A program made the translations under genes and the position numbers. Of a stretch of DNA of 64,000 nt, positions 1 through 13,049 are shown piece after piece. This stretch comes from Synchiropus splendidus. Lineage: Eukaryota; Chordata; Actinopteri; Syngnathiformes; Callionymidae. Position 1 is the first letter of the stretch. Each line of letters starts with the position of its first letter. The notes under the pieces were generated by a model. That model searched no databases. It was given only the letters and a program-made list of their open reading frames with translations, and was not told the DNA's origin. The stretch lies in assembly GCF_027744825.2 (NCBI RefSeq), contig NC_071342.1, forward strand, positions 10,373,501 through 10,437,500, in the 5' to 3' direction.

Positions 1-1160
1 GACAACACAAGCACTTTCCTGCGGTTGATTTATGTGATTCTATTACATTAAACATTCTTCCCCCTGAGCAGGCACGGCTCCCTAGCAACCGTAGCTCGCA
101 GCCCTAATGTGTCTGGCGCAGGGCCACGCAAAGCTGCTGGCCTTATTGATTGCCAGATTGAAAAGTTTGTGTTTAATAGATCCTGTAATACATAAGCCAG
201 TTATTCAGAGAAAAGCCTTGTTAAAAACGACTTCTGACTATTAAAAAAAAACAAAAAAAAAAACAATGTGTGGGAGTCGAACTGAGCGGATGATTAAATT
301 CGACCCAACTGTTTTTCAACTGCTTTTACTGTGTTTTGTTCACATTGTTTCTGAATGACAGGGTACAGAAATAGATGTTATATACTGTAGATAATACAAA
401 TACATAATAGACATCTATAATATATGAATAACAAATGAAACGCAAAAAAATGTGCTCTCAAGGACGGACAGGAAGAAAATATTTCAGTATTAAAAACTTC
501 ATTTGGGCAGTTATGATCAAATAGACCACCACATTTTGTTCATCCAAAATGACACTGATGAAATCTAGTTTGGTGAAGATTCTCATCCACAGACGAGGCT
601 GCAATCAGACTGTGCTTCTGGACGCTGCCATTCACTTCTGTCTCCATTGTGAAGTTCAGTCATTATATAAGAATGTGTGTATCCGTCACTCGCTGTAACG
701 TCGGATCTGTGCGGAGGAGGGACGCTTTAAATAAACAGCCTGTAGAGTGAAGCCAACTGGAAGCATTTTCAATAATTACATCCAGAACAATAGTTGTTCT
801 TTATCTTGCTGGAGGACTCAACAACGTGACAGAAAAAATAGGTGACATTAGCGGAGGATGATACCAAGTAGAGCGCCGCGCGCTCCCCTGGGGCACTGTT
901 ACAGTCCCTAGCTTAGTGAGAGACTTAACAGATAGAAACATGTCATTAAAAACCAGCGCCATCTGTTCTGATTTCATGTGTTATGGATACAAAGCGCATT
1001 TATATGGATGTGACCACAAAAGCGCGTCAGATTTATTTTCCCGACTTTGTTGCACAATTAGCTGCGGCGAGGCACCCAGATAGAGGCGCAAAAGAAAGGG
1101 GAAACATACCAATGATCTTTGTTTGAAGTTCACCCACTCGCACAAACGGGTCTCTGGACA

Positions 1161-1184
1161 AACACACACACACACAAACACACA
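1161..1184. repeat. (CA)n microsatellite
   Basis: A short, slightly interrupted CA dinucleotide run in arid5b intron 3. Confidence 0.9.
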
Positions 1185-4100
1185 GCTAAGTAAGCGGGTA
1201 ATTTCACACCAGCCAACTGCTTTAAACTCACTCGCTCAACATTACAGCTCTGATGTGGTGAACCTTTGTTTACCAGGGGAACAATAGTCAGGAAGATCCA
1301 GCACATTTTAAGTGTTACACTGAAGCCATCAGGAACAAGTAACAAGGTTACGCTCCCTATCCAAAGCAGAATTCTACACTCATCACAGCTATTCTACAGG
1401 GAAACACTCAAACATCCACTACTTGTCTTGCTTTATTACAATAAAATCCAATATAAAATCCAATACAACAATTAGATCATATTAATAGAAGGAATTGTTT
1501 TGTTCACGAATTTGATAAAGAACATCCATGTGCCTTCTTATAAAATACACCATCACATTTCACATTTTTTCCATGATAAAATGAAGTGATTTTTTAATTT
1601 ATTTTTCATAAACATCTGACAGATAAATGTATTTGTCCTAATAGAAACACAGCGATATATTGACTGAGTGATTGCTACCTTGGGAAAATTCCCTTTAAAC
1701 ACGTCCAATAAAACAGCAGCTTTCCTTGAGTCGTGGTTAAGAGGAAAATCAAGGGGAAAAACATGACTGGCTGAAAGCCTCTGGTTCTGCCAAGCACTCC
1801 GCAGGCCAGAACATAACAAGGAAATGGACTGACAGGTTGAGAAACAGGACAGAGAGGCATCAATGATCTATTGTTTGGGGCCAAGGTGCTGCTTCCAAAT
1901 CCTCTGGCAGGGCGTTCATCAAAGAACAAGAAAGAAATATATTACGCCATCTGCACTGAAAAATTTGTAACAAATACAAATGACGCCATGTGCTTTCCTT
2001 CTGGCTTAATAAAAGCATTAAAAGCACTTATGTATTCAGGCAGGTATGTGTGAGCAAAGCGGACACGCACACACTCACATTCAGCGCCAACTGAACGTCT
2101 GGAATCCATCAAACCCAACATTGTAACTAGATACAACTCCTAACAAAAACATGCAGAATGCTACAGTAGGAATGCTAATGATTTCATAGCTATATTGTTG
2201 ACATTTCAGGAGAGAAATATTGAGAAAGGACAGAAGGAATTTCAGTTGGAAAAATGATATAAGGAAAACAATAAAGCCATTTTCCATCACTAATCTGAAG
2301 GTAGGTTGCGGAGGCAGCAGCTGAAGTACAGAAACCCAGACTTTTCACTCTACAGATCACGGGCGGTATGGTAAAAGTAAAGAATGAATACCGGGAAAGA
2401 AGGAAGGAACAAGAAAAAACAGGATTCAAGAGTAGGAATGAAGGGAGGATGGAAGGAAAGTGTTTACTACCATGACTTAGATGACGCTCAAGACTAGACA
2501 GTGTCTTCAAGAGTAGATGAAAAGAGAATATTCGGAACACGCCTGCACTTGTGAAACTCATCAGACATACTGTTCGTCTCATGTATGAATCACTTTTTCT
2601 TGACTATGTTTGCATTACTTCATCCTCATAGATGGACAGATACAAAGAGCTTGTGTGAAAGCTGATAAGGGATCAGCAGGGGAAGCTACTTTTCATCAGC
2701 TCTCACTGACAGGGTTTTTAACCAGCACTGTGACGCCAGGTTAAAATCAAATGGATATTCAAGTTGAGAGACAATTTGTTCGCACACCCTCACATGCGAT
2801 AGACGTCAAGTTATTATTATCATTGCAAACATTTCTGTCTGATTAAATCATGTAACCACAGGCCCTGGTACAAGCGAGGATATATTCCAGTCTGGACAGA
2901 GACAGCCAAGGAGTTCTGCATCTGAAATTACACTTGAAAAAGAAGAAAAACAAGTGGAAGTCAGAATTAGCCTGGAGGCTGAGAGCAGGACTGACTGAGA
3001 GTGAAATAGACTGCATCAGGACTTAAATAAAGTCGTTTTTATGAAAGGCTATCAGCTAATGCCACTAAGCCTTGAAACACTTGCCAAACGTATCCACTGA
3101 ATTTTTGGCAGCACATTGCAATTTGAAAAACTAACTGTAGTTTTTCACAACTAAATAACTAGATGTACTAATGGTGTTTATGAGGCTTTTTGATATGTAT
3201 GAAGAGATTAAAAAAAACAAATAAATAAATGAAACAATGTTTTTCTTTTTTTGTAACTACTACTATTATAATTATGACACAAAAATCCAGCCTGAGCCGC
3301 TTCCTTCACAAGGATTTCACTCACACATCCTCAATTATACGCATCAGAGAAGAACAGTTTCACATGCATTCATAAAGCAGATGGGCCAAAGCGCTCATAA
3401 GATATGCAGGGTTATTAATTGTACAATCTGTGATGCCTACTGTGTGCTCGAGAGTTATCGCTACATCTAACTGCCTGTTTTGAGGGCGGACTGTGAAACT
3501 GTCATGTAGATTTACACATGTACAAAGAACAACAACGCTGTACTGACGTGTTAATATCGCTGAAATACTGAGAGAGAGCTTTGTTTGGATAAAGACATTT
3601 TTAGAATTCTTCTCATGAGAAGTTGCTGGTTGGGTTACATATGTGAGTGAGTCAATGGAAAACAATCATTTGTTGGAGAGTGATTACGCAAAACATTTTT
3701 CTTCTGAAATCCGATGAAAGCCAGACGAACAGTGGACAGCACTGAATGAAATAATGATGAGTGCGGTTGATGAATTCCACATTGTGTTTTCATGGTGCTT
3801 TCTATAGCCTCACTCTTTAACCCTAGCTTGGCTGGTAATGTTGGGTTAAATAGTTGCACAGACCTTACATGAAATAAACACAAATTAATGCAGAATAAAG
3901 GTGCAAGGATCCTTTAAAGACACAGGCAATGTATAAACCTTGAATTTCCATATTTTCAGTGTAATATTATGTGCACAGTACTTGATGTCCTCACATGCTT
4001 TTAGTGGATAGTTTCAGTTGAGTCATTTAGTCAACTATTCAGGCAGCAAAAGTCAAAGACACTGGTCAGCGAAATCACTTTAAACACCCATCTTTTTCGC

Positions 4101-7100
4101 TTTAAGCATGAGAGGTACTAGGGTTTTACTGTTGTTCTTATATGCAGTACATATAGTGATCTTTATCCTGTTATAGAGACACAAACCAATATAAATTATA
4201 TATAATTTGTATAAAACTCTATTAGATTTATACATTCAGTAATACACAAAAGAAAAAAATCATATATATGTATATATTTTTATTTATTTATTTATTTTTT
4301 AATCCTGAAAATGTGTGGATTTATTCTTCTATTCCACCCTTAGCACAGAAAACATTTTATATTTCCTCATGAGGTTATACAAGAGCTGGTCTTTAGAAAA
4401 CAGAAACACATTTGTGCCAAACATTAACACCAAAGTGTATAGTTATTCAAAGAAAAAGGCTTGGATTCTGTCTGTTTTTATGTAGCTCCCATTACAATAT
4501 TACTGAATGCGCAAATCTAATAGATTTTTTACACTCCAGCACACAATTTACAGCTTACAGATTTAGAATTCTCTGGCTTCCGGCCAGGCCGCAGTCAGAA
4601 TGGAATTAATGATATGAGCACATGAGTGAGGAAAAACAGCTTGTGATTCTCTCTCCTAAAGGTCTGAGCATAATGAAGAAGATAACATAGCACCATCAAC
4701 CCCCTCAACACGTACACCAACATTAACACCACGGAGGAAAAAAAAAAAGAAAACACAAAGAGCAGCAGCAAGGCATTCAATCAATACATTCACTCACCTA
4801 AAAAGGAATGTTGCAGAATATGTTTCAGAGGAGAAAAAAAGACGGTGGAGGAAATATGTTTCGGGCCGTAAAAGAAAACAAAAGCGATGCAATCTGCCAC
4901 ATTTCTTTTTTTCCGACGCAAGAGAAGAGTCTTTTAAACAAAACAGCGTTGTTCTCTCTGTGCCGGAGTCACAATACACCATTACTCTTGTAACACAACA
5001 GCATGTCTTTATCTTTCCCGAGAAACTCCTTCCCACGTTGAAACAAAACATGTGCCATAGAGACACAGACTCCCAAATATTGTTCTCTATCATCATCAAG
5101 ACAAATCAAGCGAGAGAGCAGAGCATCTGTCCGTTTGCTTATCAGCGCTTTTACCCACATAAACATTCTGCTCTGAACCGCTGGAGAAACGGGCAGAATC
5201 TTCACTGCACATCAAATTGGAATGATTCAGGTGAAACGTTGTTGGGATATCGAATCACAGCTGACGGATCAGACGTAGCATCGCGGAGGAAAACAGTGGT
5301 TCAGCCATCAGAGGGAGACAATAAAAGATATCATTCCACTCTTCTGCAGCGACAAACACTGACTACTTATATAGAGATTTGAATCCATAATTAAACCAAA
5401 CCACATCATCGGTTCTCTTGTTGTCGCAGTTACTTCACCACCTATTTGTGTGTTTTTATTTATACCTACTCAATCTGTTTCTCAGAGCAGCCGTTGGTGA
5501 ACAGATGGTGACATTGCAGTTGGCTCAAATTCCAAGAACACGTTTTCGATATGCAGCATGTATCAAATGTAAATGAAATTTATAGTGACACCAAGAAATA
5601 AGATGATATCCACATCATTAAAAAACACCAAGAGGCTGAGTGAAGTTGATAACTTGACTCTATTGGTGCCTTGACTGTCTCAGAGTTCCCAAAAATGTTG
5701 TAGCTCGCCTATGGGTGTCCTCAGAATTCTGAGAGATTTTCGAGAATGACAATGTTTGATATGGCAATGTTGTTTCAACAGATTTTAGTGTTCCTTTAAA
5801 TCACAGGACAGTCACTGGACTCTGAAGGAATTTTCCAGATTTATTCGAGACATTTGAAATCTCCAAAGCCTGAACACTAATTGTGGAGGTCATGACACGA
5901 CATGCTTTGTTGTTGAGAATTTCCACCATTGTTATGTCTTCTTCATGTCTCATTAGAGCTGCGCATCAGGTAGTAACAGTAACACAGCCCCCCACGGTTT
6001 ATGGTGGTACTGCTCTGTTTGGTGCATATCAGTCAGCTTCGTGGAAACGTGCAGAAATATGTAAAAATAAAAAATGAATGCTGAGCAACAGACAGTAACC
6101 GTAAGTAACGTTGAGCATAAATGGCCCTTAAGCAGAGCCATTAAACCCATGGCTTAACCCCCATTCTAAATAAATGATTGAATCAACGCGCCTCCTACTC
6201 TGAGATTTGACATCCCAGTCTAGGCGGCAAAATCAAAATGTAGTGAAATATGACTGCAATGTCAGTGCTCCCACCTTAAGCCACACCGTTAAGGATGTGT
6301 CATGTGCACTGTTGGTGTTCCCCATCATCACAATCCGACACATTGGTGGCCCCGCCCCCTCATCGGACACACCCCCTAAGCTGGGAAAAATCCTGGGAAG
6401 AACCCTGTAACATTATGGACAGTCCAGGGGAGGACTGTCAATGGTGTCTCGAAACGCAGAGGGGGGGCATTTCAGTGAACCTCAGTGTCACCTTGGGACG
6501 AATACTACACTGGACAATCGTCAATACGCTGCGCCTTAGGAGTGAGCCTTGTAAAATGGGGGCACCCTTGTTCCCTGTTTAAAATAAATTATGAATTAAT
6601 ATTAAATTCTTTCTGGTTATAAAATGAAAGGAGTATGTCTTTAAGTGTTGAAGTCATGAGGCCATAAAACATTTGGCCAAGAGCCCTGTTCCTCAAAACA
6701 TGGACAGGGTCGGGGACTCTTGCACAACCCTCTGAGTTCCAATAAAAAGTAAGATTAAAAACACGTGGCAATTTCAGGGACTTCTACTCAAACAATAAAA
6801 GAGTATTATCCTATTAGCCTTTCAAGAAATACAGTATAGCAATAGGGCACTGGCAGCTCAGATGGTTGAGAGGGAGGATTATTTACAGTAAGGTCGGCCG
6901 TTTGTGCACTCTAAAGTGTCCTTCAACAAACCACGCCTGCCAAAATTACTTTGGCTGTTCAAGGACAAAGGCACTTGCCGTTTTAATGTTATGCACTTTC
7001 CCCCCAAAACATACATTATGCACAGCGGTGAAGGCCGGTTATTACGGATGAGGGAAGCAACTCTGGAAATGTCATTCTTTTTTGTTCATCCCAGTCTCAT

Positions 7101-10038
7101 TTGCATTCATCCTGATCTCAGCTCATCTCTGACATCTACGTTTTGAGAAATATTGATGCAATCATGCCATTTGAAAGAGAGTGATGAACATTTGTGTCCT
7201 TGAATATAAATGTGCTTAACAGTCTCTAAGTGGATTTTTTTCTTCTCTCTGATACAAAATATGACCTGCAATCGTCAGTTTGGAGTGACTCACCACATTA
7301 ATCTGCAGTGTAGAACAGGAAACATTTTACTATACTGCGCGCAAGTGCGTTTCACTTTTCAAACATTGAAATCCATTTTCTCCTGACAAAAGCATGACTG
7401 GCTTCCATATTAGGAAGATTTCATACAGTCTTTGCTGCCGAGTAAAAAGCGTTTATCAAGCTGTCACATCAGACGCTGGATTGCTTCTGAACTGATAGAG
7501 AAAAGGGAAGGCGTGATATGAATGTAATCAATTATCAGTGGGTGATGAAGACATGGGTGAATGTCAAAGCTACAGACACTGACCTGGTTGTTCAAGAGCA
7601 AGCAGCAAAGTTTCTTGCTATATTTCACTAAAGGTTAATATTCTTCGGAATGTGTCTGTGCATAGAACAAAATTCTGTCAAAGTATGAAGGTCATGTTCT
7701 TTGAGAACGGAGCTACAAAGATATAAGCCAGAATAAATGTGCCTTCATTTATTCCCTTTAAAAAATCATGCTGAGGTATAAAAATAGTGAAAGAGTCAAG
7801 CTCAGGCTGCAATGCTTGAGCAGTGTAGTATATATTCCTTCCGCCTGCACGGTTACTTTTTCCTGACTGAATGTTTGCACAAAAAGCCTTGATCCTCACA
7901 TGGCTGAAGGAATGAAGCCACCAGATGATGTGGTAGGTGCAGGGCTGGCGAAGGGAACGTCGTCTATGAATGCAGGAGTCAGAAGCCATGTCCTTGTATA
8001 ATCTGCCGAATCATCTCAAACTGCAATCTGCTTACCAGCTCGCCCGCTGGAGCTATGAATTGAAAGAAAAGAGAATAATAGAAAAACCTACTGAGCTATT
8101 TTGTGAACAAGAGCTATCTTTTTTATTCTTTGTTTCTCCCATGACGATCCTAAAAACTGCCTCAGCAGACACAACTCTCCAACACTCTGTTTCACTGTAC
8201 ACGACCAGAAACCAATTTTCAGCAGACAGAAATGGATAAAAAAAGAATGAGGCCAGTTCTCTGGGGAAGGATGGAGGGGCTGAATGTAAACTTCTCCGAG
8301 CAAACGATCCCCAGTGGACTGGACTGTAAAAAGAAGCACCAATGTTCAGCCCGATAAATAACCCAAGCAGACAGCTTACATTACCTGATTAAACGAGAGG
8401 CATTACAGCTCATGTAAGGACTGTAAATACATCCTTTTCAGGAGGTGAATATGCTAGATTTTATGTACTTGAAGCACAGCTACAAACAATTAGCCACCTC
8501 AGATATGCTTTGCTTAATTGAAATGATCATTGAATTTCAATATTTTATTGAGCTTTACTTATCAGTTTTACTACTGCATATGCTAACACTACACTAATCT
8601 TTCTTAGATCGATATGCATCACTGCTTATTTGTTATGATATTAAATATAATTGAATCATTATATTGTCACATAACCAAATTATTACAAACTAGCCCTATG
8701 GATGTTTTATAACTAAATTATTGTAAATGCTCCTACAAAAAATGTTGCAGGACACTGTCTAATACTACTAACATTGTTCTTCTGTGCACTAATGGTATTT
8801 TATTCATTTCTCTGTTGGATGGTAATATTTAAGTGAAGGTCTAACTGGACTCACTTCGTAACAATAAAATCATTTGCATGCACATAACAGAGTTATTTTT
8901 CCTATAATATATTTTTTTAATAATGGCTCTCGGTAGCTAATGTTAAAATGTATTGCAGTCCTTACAGTATAGTGGTATATTATGATACATATTATATAGT
9001 CACTTCTGTTTGGGTACGCGCATCGTATCGCCAGATTCCCACCAATACACAGCCCTACTGATCAACAGTGTTTCCATGTACTAAGATGCATACTTTTGCT
9101 TTAACAGCCATTACGTCTCTAATGATGCCAACCTTTACAAACAACAAGCCATGTGTGAACTGTAACTACCACCCTGCTCTGTCAACAATAACAACCTGTG
9201 AAGCAACAATTAACAAAGCTTCCTACTTAAGTGACACTTATAGAAAACATATACTCTTCCATTAAGAAGAAGAGAGATGACCACTGACCACTATAAGAAA
9301 GTGAAATGAATATAAAAGCGACTATTAATAGGGAGCATGATGCATAATACTCAGGATTAATTTGTGTTTGTGTAGTTATTAAGTGCGCTTTACGTCACTG
9401 CCCATCCATATTAACAAAGTACTGCGCTGCTCCAATGAATGAATTATGATCCTAATCAATTCCCAGGCTCTCAGGTGCTGCAGTCACAGCTGTTGATGCA
9501 GCAGGACGGCACCGAAGGTCACTTGTTCCTTAAATGAGTTCCCCCACTTTGTGCCTGCTGTGACAGAGAATGGGGCTTTGTTATCTTACCCATGCCTTAT
9601 GTAATATGGATCAGGAACAATGGGATTTTAAGAAACATGGCTTTTTATGCGATACATTTCAAGTGAAATGAAGTTACATAAAAGTACATTTCGATTCACG
9701 ACGACAGCACGGCAGGAAAAGTTAGGATATGCAGTCGGGAGTGAAAAAAAAGTGCCATTTCCCTCGATAACAATGGCTCATATTATTGCTCTTTGGCTCA
9801 CAATGGTTTTCTGTGCAGTCTGCTCTGTTGCTGCAGTTTCCTGTTATGAGGAACAATCTAATTCCTCCAACTGAGATGCAGATCAGCCGCAGAATAACAA
9901 TCAGCAGATTTATTGATGGTGTGAAGCCGAAAGTAGCCACTATAAATACACAGTAAAGGTGCTAGACCAAGATAAAGCCTTCAAAAACAAAATGGAGATC
10001 TGCGCAAATCAGATGTGATGAAAAATACCAGACCTAAA

Positions 10039-10040
<2 letters not shown>

Positions 10041-10075
<35 letters not shown>
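10041..10075. repeat. (AT)n microsatellite
   Basis: An uninterrupted AT run of 35 bases in arid5b intron 3. Confidence 0.97.
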
Positions 10076-10076
<1 letters not shown>

Positions 10077-11460
10077 CAGTCGATAAAAAGAGGAGCGGTC
10101 TGTCACTTTTTCATATTAACAACTTTGGCTTTTATATTGTTTGTTATTTATTTCCTATAAATCAGTTAACGTTTTCTACATAGTGCGTTTCAGTATAATT
10201 GTTATTTAGTTGGTTTCTGTAATTCATCGAAAAAAAAGTGTCTCAAGTGTGATTTAGTTGAGGAGAAAAATAAACAAATACAAAATGTATATAAAATATA
10301 TGTAGCAGACAATCAAAAATTGGAGGTGGACACAGAAGCTACTTTCAAATATAAGAGTTTTGCCTCTTCGGGACATGATGTTAAAAAAGGATTAATGTCA
10401 ACACCATTTCTCAGCGTACAGGGTTTGTAATTAGATCCTACTCACGCTTAAGAGGAGTGGCAAAGAAATGAAAAAAAGTCATTGGCCTGAATTTTGAAAA
10501 TGTCAACACAATTCTTATACAGCCTGGCTTCAACTTTTAAGACAGCCTTACCTGAAAAACTGGTTACACACATGCAAAACAAATGTCGGGCCAGAAAAAC
10601 TGAGGCGAGTATGAAACATAATCAAGTACACCACTTTTATTTTTTATTTTTCAAGGACAATCTTATCGACTCAGTTTCAAAAATCAATGTAAAAATCAAT
10701 GTTCTTCTTTTCAATGGACAAAATGAAAAGCTATTCATAGAATAACTTGATGAATGACGGTGAGGAAGCCAGCTGCTTTTAAGTGACATTGTCAAACTTT
10801 ATTTCTGAATAAAACCAGGTGAAGCTTTTACAACACTGGTGCCAGGTGATTGCCATTCTGCAGCAATATTAAGGTTCACTGTAGGAAAAAGAACCACTAC
10901 ATGAGCCAGTCAGGGTTACTCTCTTGTGCCCTGGAAAATCCTCTCTCCACTGACACACAACTACGAGGGATGGACGGTTAAACTTCGGGATTGGACCAGA
11001 TTCCCAAGCTCAAGCTTCAGGAAAGAGGCATGACAAAATATGCTCTCAAGAAATACAAAATTGCTGGACACTATCTGATCTGCTGCTGCTATGGTATAAA
11101 TATTTAATTCAGTATTCTGCTGCACTGCACTGGAATCTTTTACATTTCAATGCAAATGGTTGGTGGGAGTAACCAGCCTTTCCTACGTGAATAAGAGATT
11201 TCTCTCCTGCCCTCGGTCTTACATTGTTCAGTGAATGACACATGCCAAAGACTTGGAACAAACAAACACATGGATAAACGACTCGCTGATTGTACTGATT
11301 GTGTCTAAGTGTGTGTGTTCCGGAGCATCTCTGGCGGCCTGCCAGGGTCTTAGGCCGTTTTGATGAGTGGACATATTCTCCAGTGGTGTTGTCCCATTGG
11401 AGTGACGGGCACATTTAGAAAGCGTCTGATGGAGTCATTAATGGCAACACTGCTCATTAA

Positions 11461-11490
11461 CACACGCACACACACACACACACACACACG
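11461..11490. repeat. (CA)n microsatellite
   Basis: A 30-base CA tract with one early G interruption, about 1.3 kb beyond the exon 3 donor. Confidence 0.95.
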
Positions 11491-12814
11491 CCGACCTTTA
11501 TAAACAACAGCACCATGGTCACGCTGATGTTACACAGGCATGAGATAAACCTATATCAATGTAGAGAGGAGCCAAAAAATGGAGCATAACAGCCTTTATA
11601 AAAAAAAACACATGACACGTCTATTTATGAATGCTCTTTAACACACAGTCAAAGGCACAATGGCAACAAATTGATTACTGGAATACCAATAAAGCAGCCC
11701 TAATTGATCCACTTGTCCGGGTGAGATTCAAGGAACGCTGGGTAATCAAGGACATTATAGCTTTACAGACACACAAAAAGCATCCCCACTCCACACGCCA
11801 GAAAACAGCCCGCAGTAAACAGTACAGGAGTCATAAAAAAGCAACAATATCCTAAAGAAAAAAAGCCTTTTATCCTATTGCGGCTCTGCTTACACACCGG
11901 GTGCATTTAAAAGGAATGAATAGGTTGCTGAAGCAAACACTTCTCCCTGAAATCGTTTATAAAATGCAACAAAATGAGGTGTAATTGTGGCAGTATTTTT
12001 AGCTAAGCCACAGAGTGCTAGCATTATAATAATCGGCATCGAGCATTACATCACAGCCTTGGGATGGAGCGAGACAAATAAGAGGGAAACAGCTTCAAAG
12101 GGAACATTATGTTCTTCTCTGATTATTAAACTCAAATGCCACAGTTTCCTTATTTGCATTGGATGAGTCATCCGAGGAGACATCCAGTTATATGATGGGG
12201 TTGATTCAGAGGGCCCCCCGCAGCCCAGCTCACCAATCCAACTCCTGCTTACACTTAACTGCACAGGGTCCGTGATGAGAACATCCGGCAACAGTGAGGA
12301 TCCTGTGAGCAGCTGAGATGAAACGTCACTTGTGATCAGTACTGCTCCAGACATCCGCTGACTCATTCTTTTTTTTGTTTATTTTTTTAAATTTGAGGTA
12401 TACTTTAAATAAAAGTCAAAGCATTTAACCACCGTCAACCTCAGCAGAAATTCCAGGTCTATTTTGTGAATTTCACTCTTGCAAGTTCAGCAAATTAGTA
12501 ATGAACTTGTTTGTAAAAGAGCTATCCTTCGTTTATTCTTTTGGTGGGATCCTCACTGACCTTGGCAATAAGTGGATTCTGACTCTCTATGACAGAAGCT
12601 CATATCTACAAGGTGTTTTTAACCTGCTCCCTATTGTGGACATAGTCAGGTAAAGAAGCATTCAAGGCCCATTTATGCTCAATGTTATATCCGGCTCTGG
12701 ATACCCAGACCCCCACCCATAAACCTTTGGGTCCTGACCCACCGGATATGATGGCAAAACCATCAGTCAACAAGAGGCAAGGCAAATATAAAAAGAGACT
12801 AGATGGGTGCTCAC

Positions 12815-13049
12815 CGAGCTGCGCCCTCTCCCTCTGGACATCCTTGAAGTTGAGACCACTTGTGTGGGTGCTCTCTCTGTAGCGATGGAGCGCCTCCCGT
12901 CTGCCATTGGTCCCCAGCTCTCGGAGCACGGAGGGTTTGAGCGGCTCGGCCTTTAGACCGTGGGTCCATCCTGACGAATCTTGTACCGTCCATTTAACCA
13001 AGTCCTTAAGACGCACTGTCACTTTCTCTGTCACCGCAATTACCTCGTG
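12815..13049 (-). CDS. arid5b: arid5b coding exon 3
   Basis: The exon is 235 bp and encodes 78 codons plus the first base of a split glycine codon. The acceptor is TTCTTTGCAG just above 13049. The donor is CTCG|GTGAGC, with GT at 12814-12813. The translation starts HEVIAVTEKVTV and includes RLKDLVKW, GRREALHRYRES and SGLNFKDVQRE, which align with the ARID5B segments EVIAVSEKV, LEDLVKW and SGLNFKDV. The segment between the LVKW and REALHRYR blocks is the most divergent from mammals. A longer open frame (12606-13217) surrounds the exon, but its flanks are intron read-through. The next exon, which would begin with the acidic EDEEE-type stretch, was not found down to base 1. Confidence 0.94.

Larger units (their letters stand above)
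1..12814 (-). other. arid5b: arid5b intron 3 (partial, runs off left edge)
   Basis: I see no exon, RNA gene or intact mobile element here. The sequence is mostly unique and AT-rich. Simple repeats are noted separately at 1161, 10041 and 11461. There are A-rich runs near 243-264 and a T/TATTT-rich stretch at 4261-4300. The interval 6340-6580 is unusually GC-rich with a G run, and I cannot identify it. The stretch 9380-9600 is repeat-free and moderately GC-rich and might be conserved non-coding sequence, which only a cross-species alignment could show. Confidence 0.8.

Noticed and set aside
12046..12366. 106-codon minus-strand frame as arid5b exon 4
   Set aside because: It lacks the acidic EDEEE start and the LSYPQYCRYRSML block expected for the next exon, and the splice phases do not fit.
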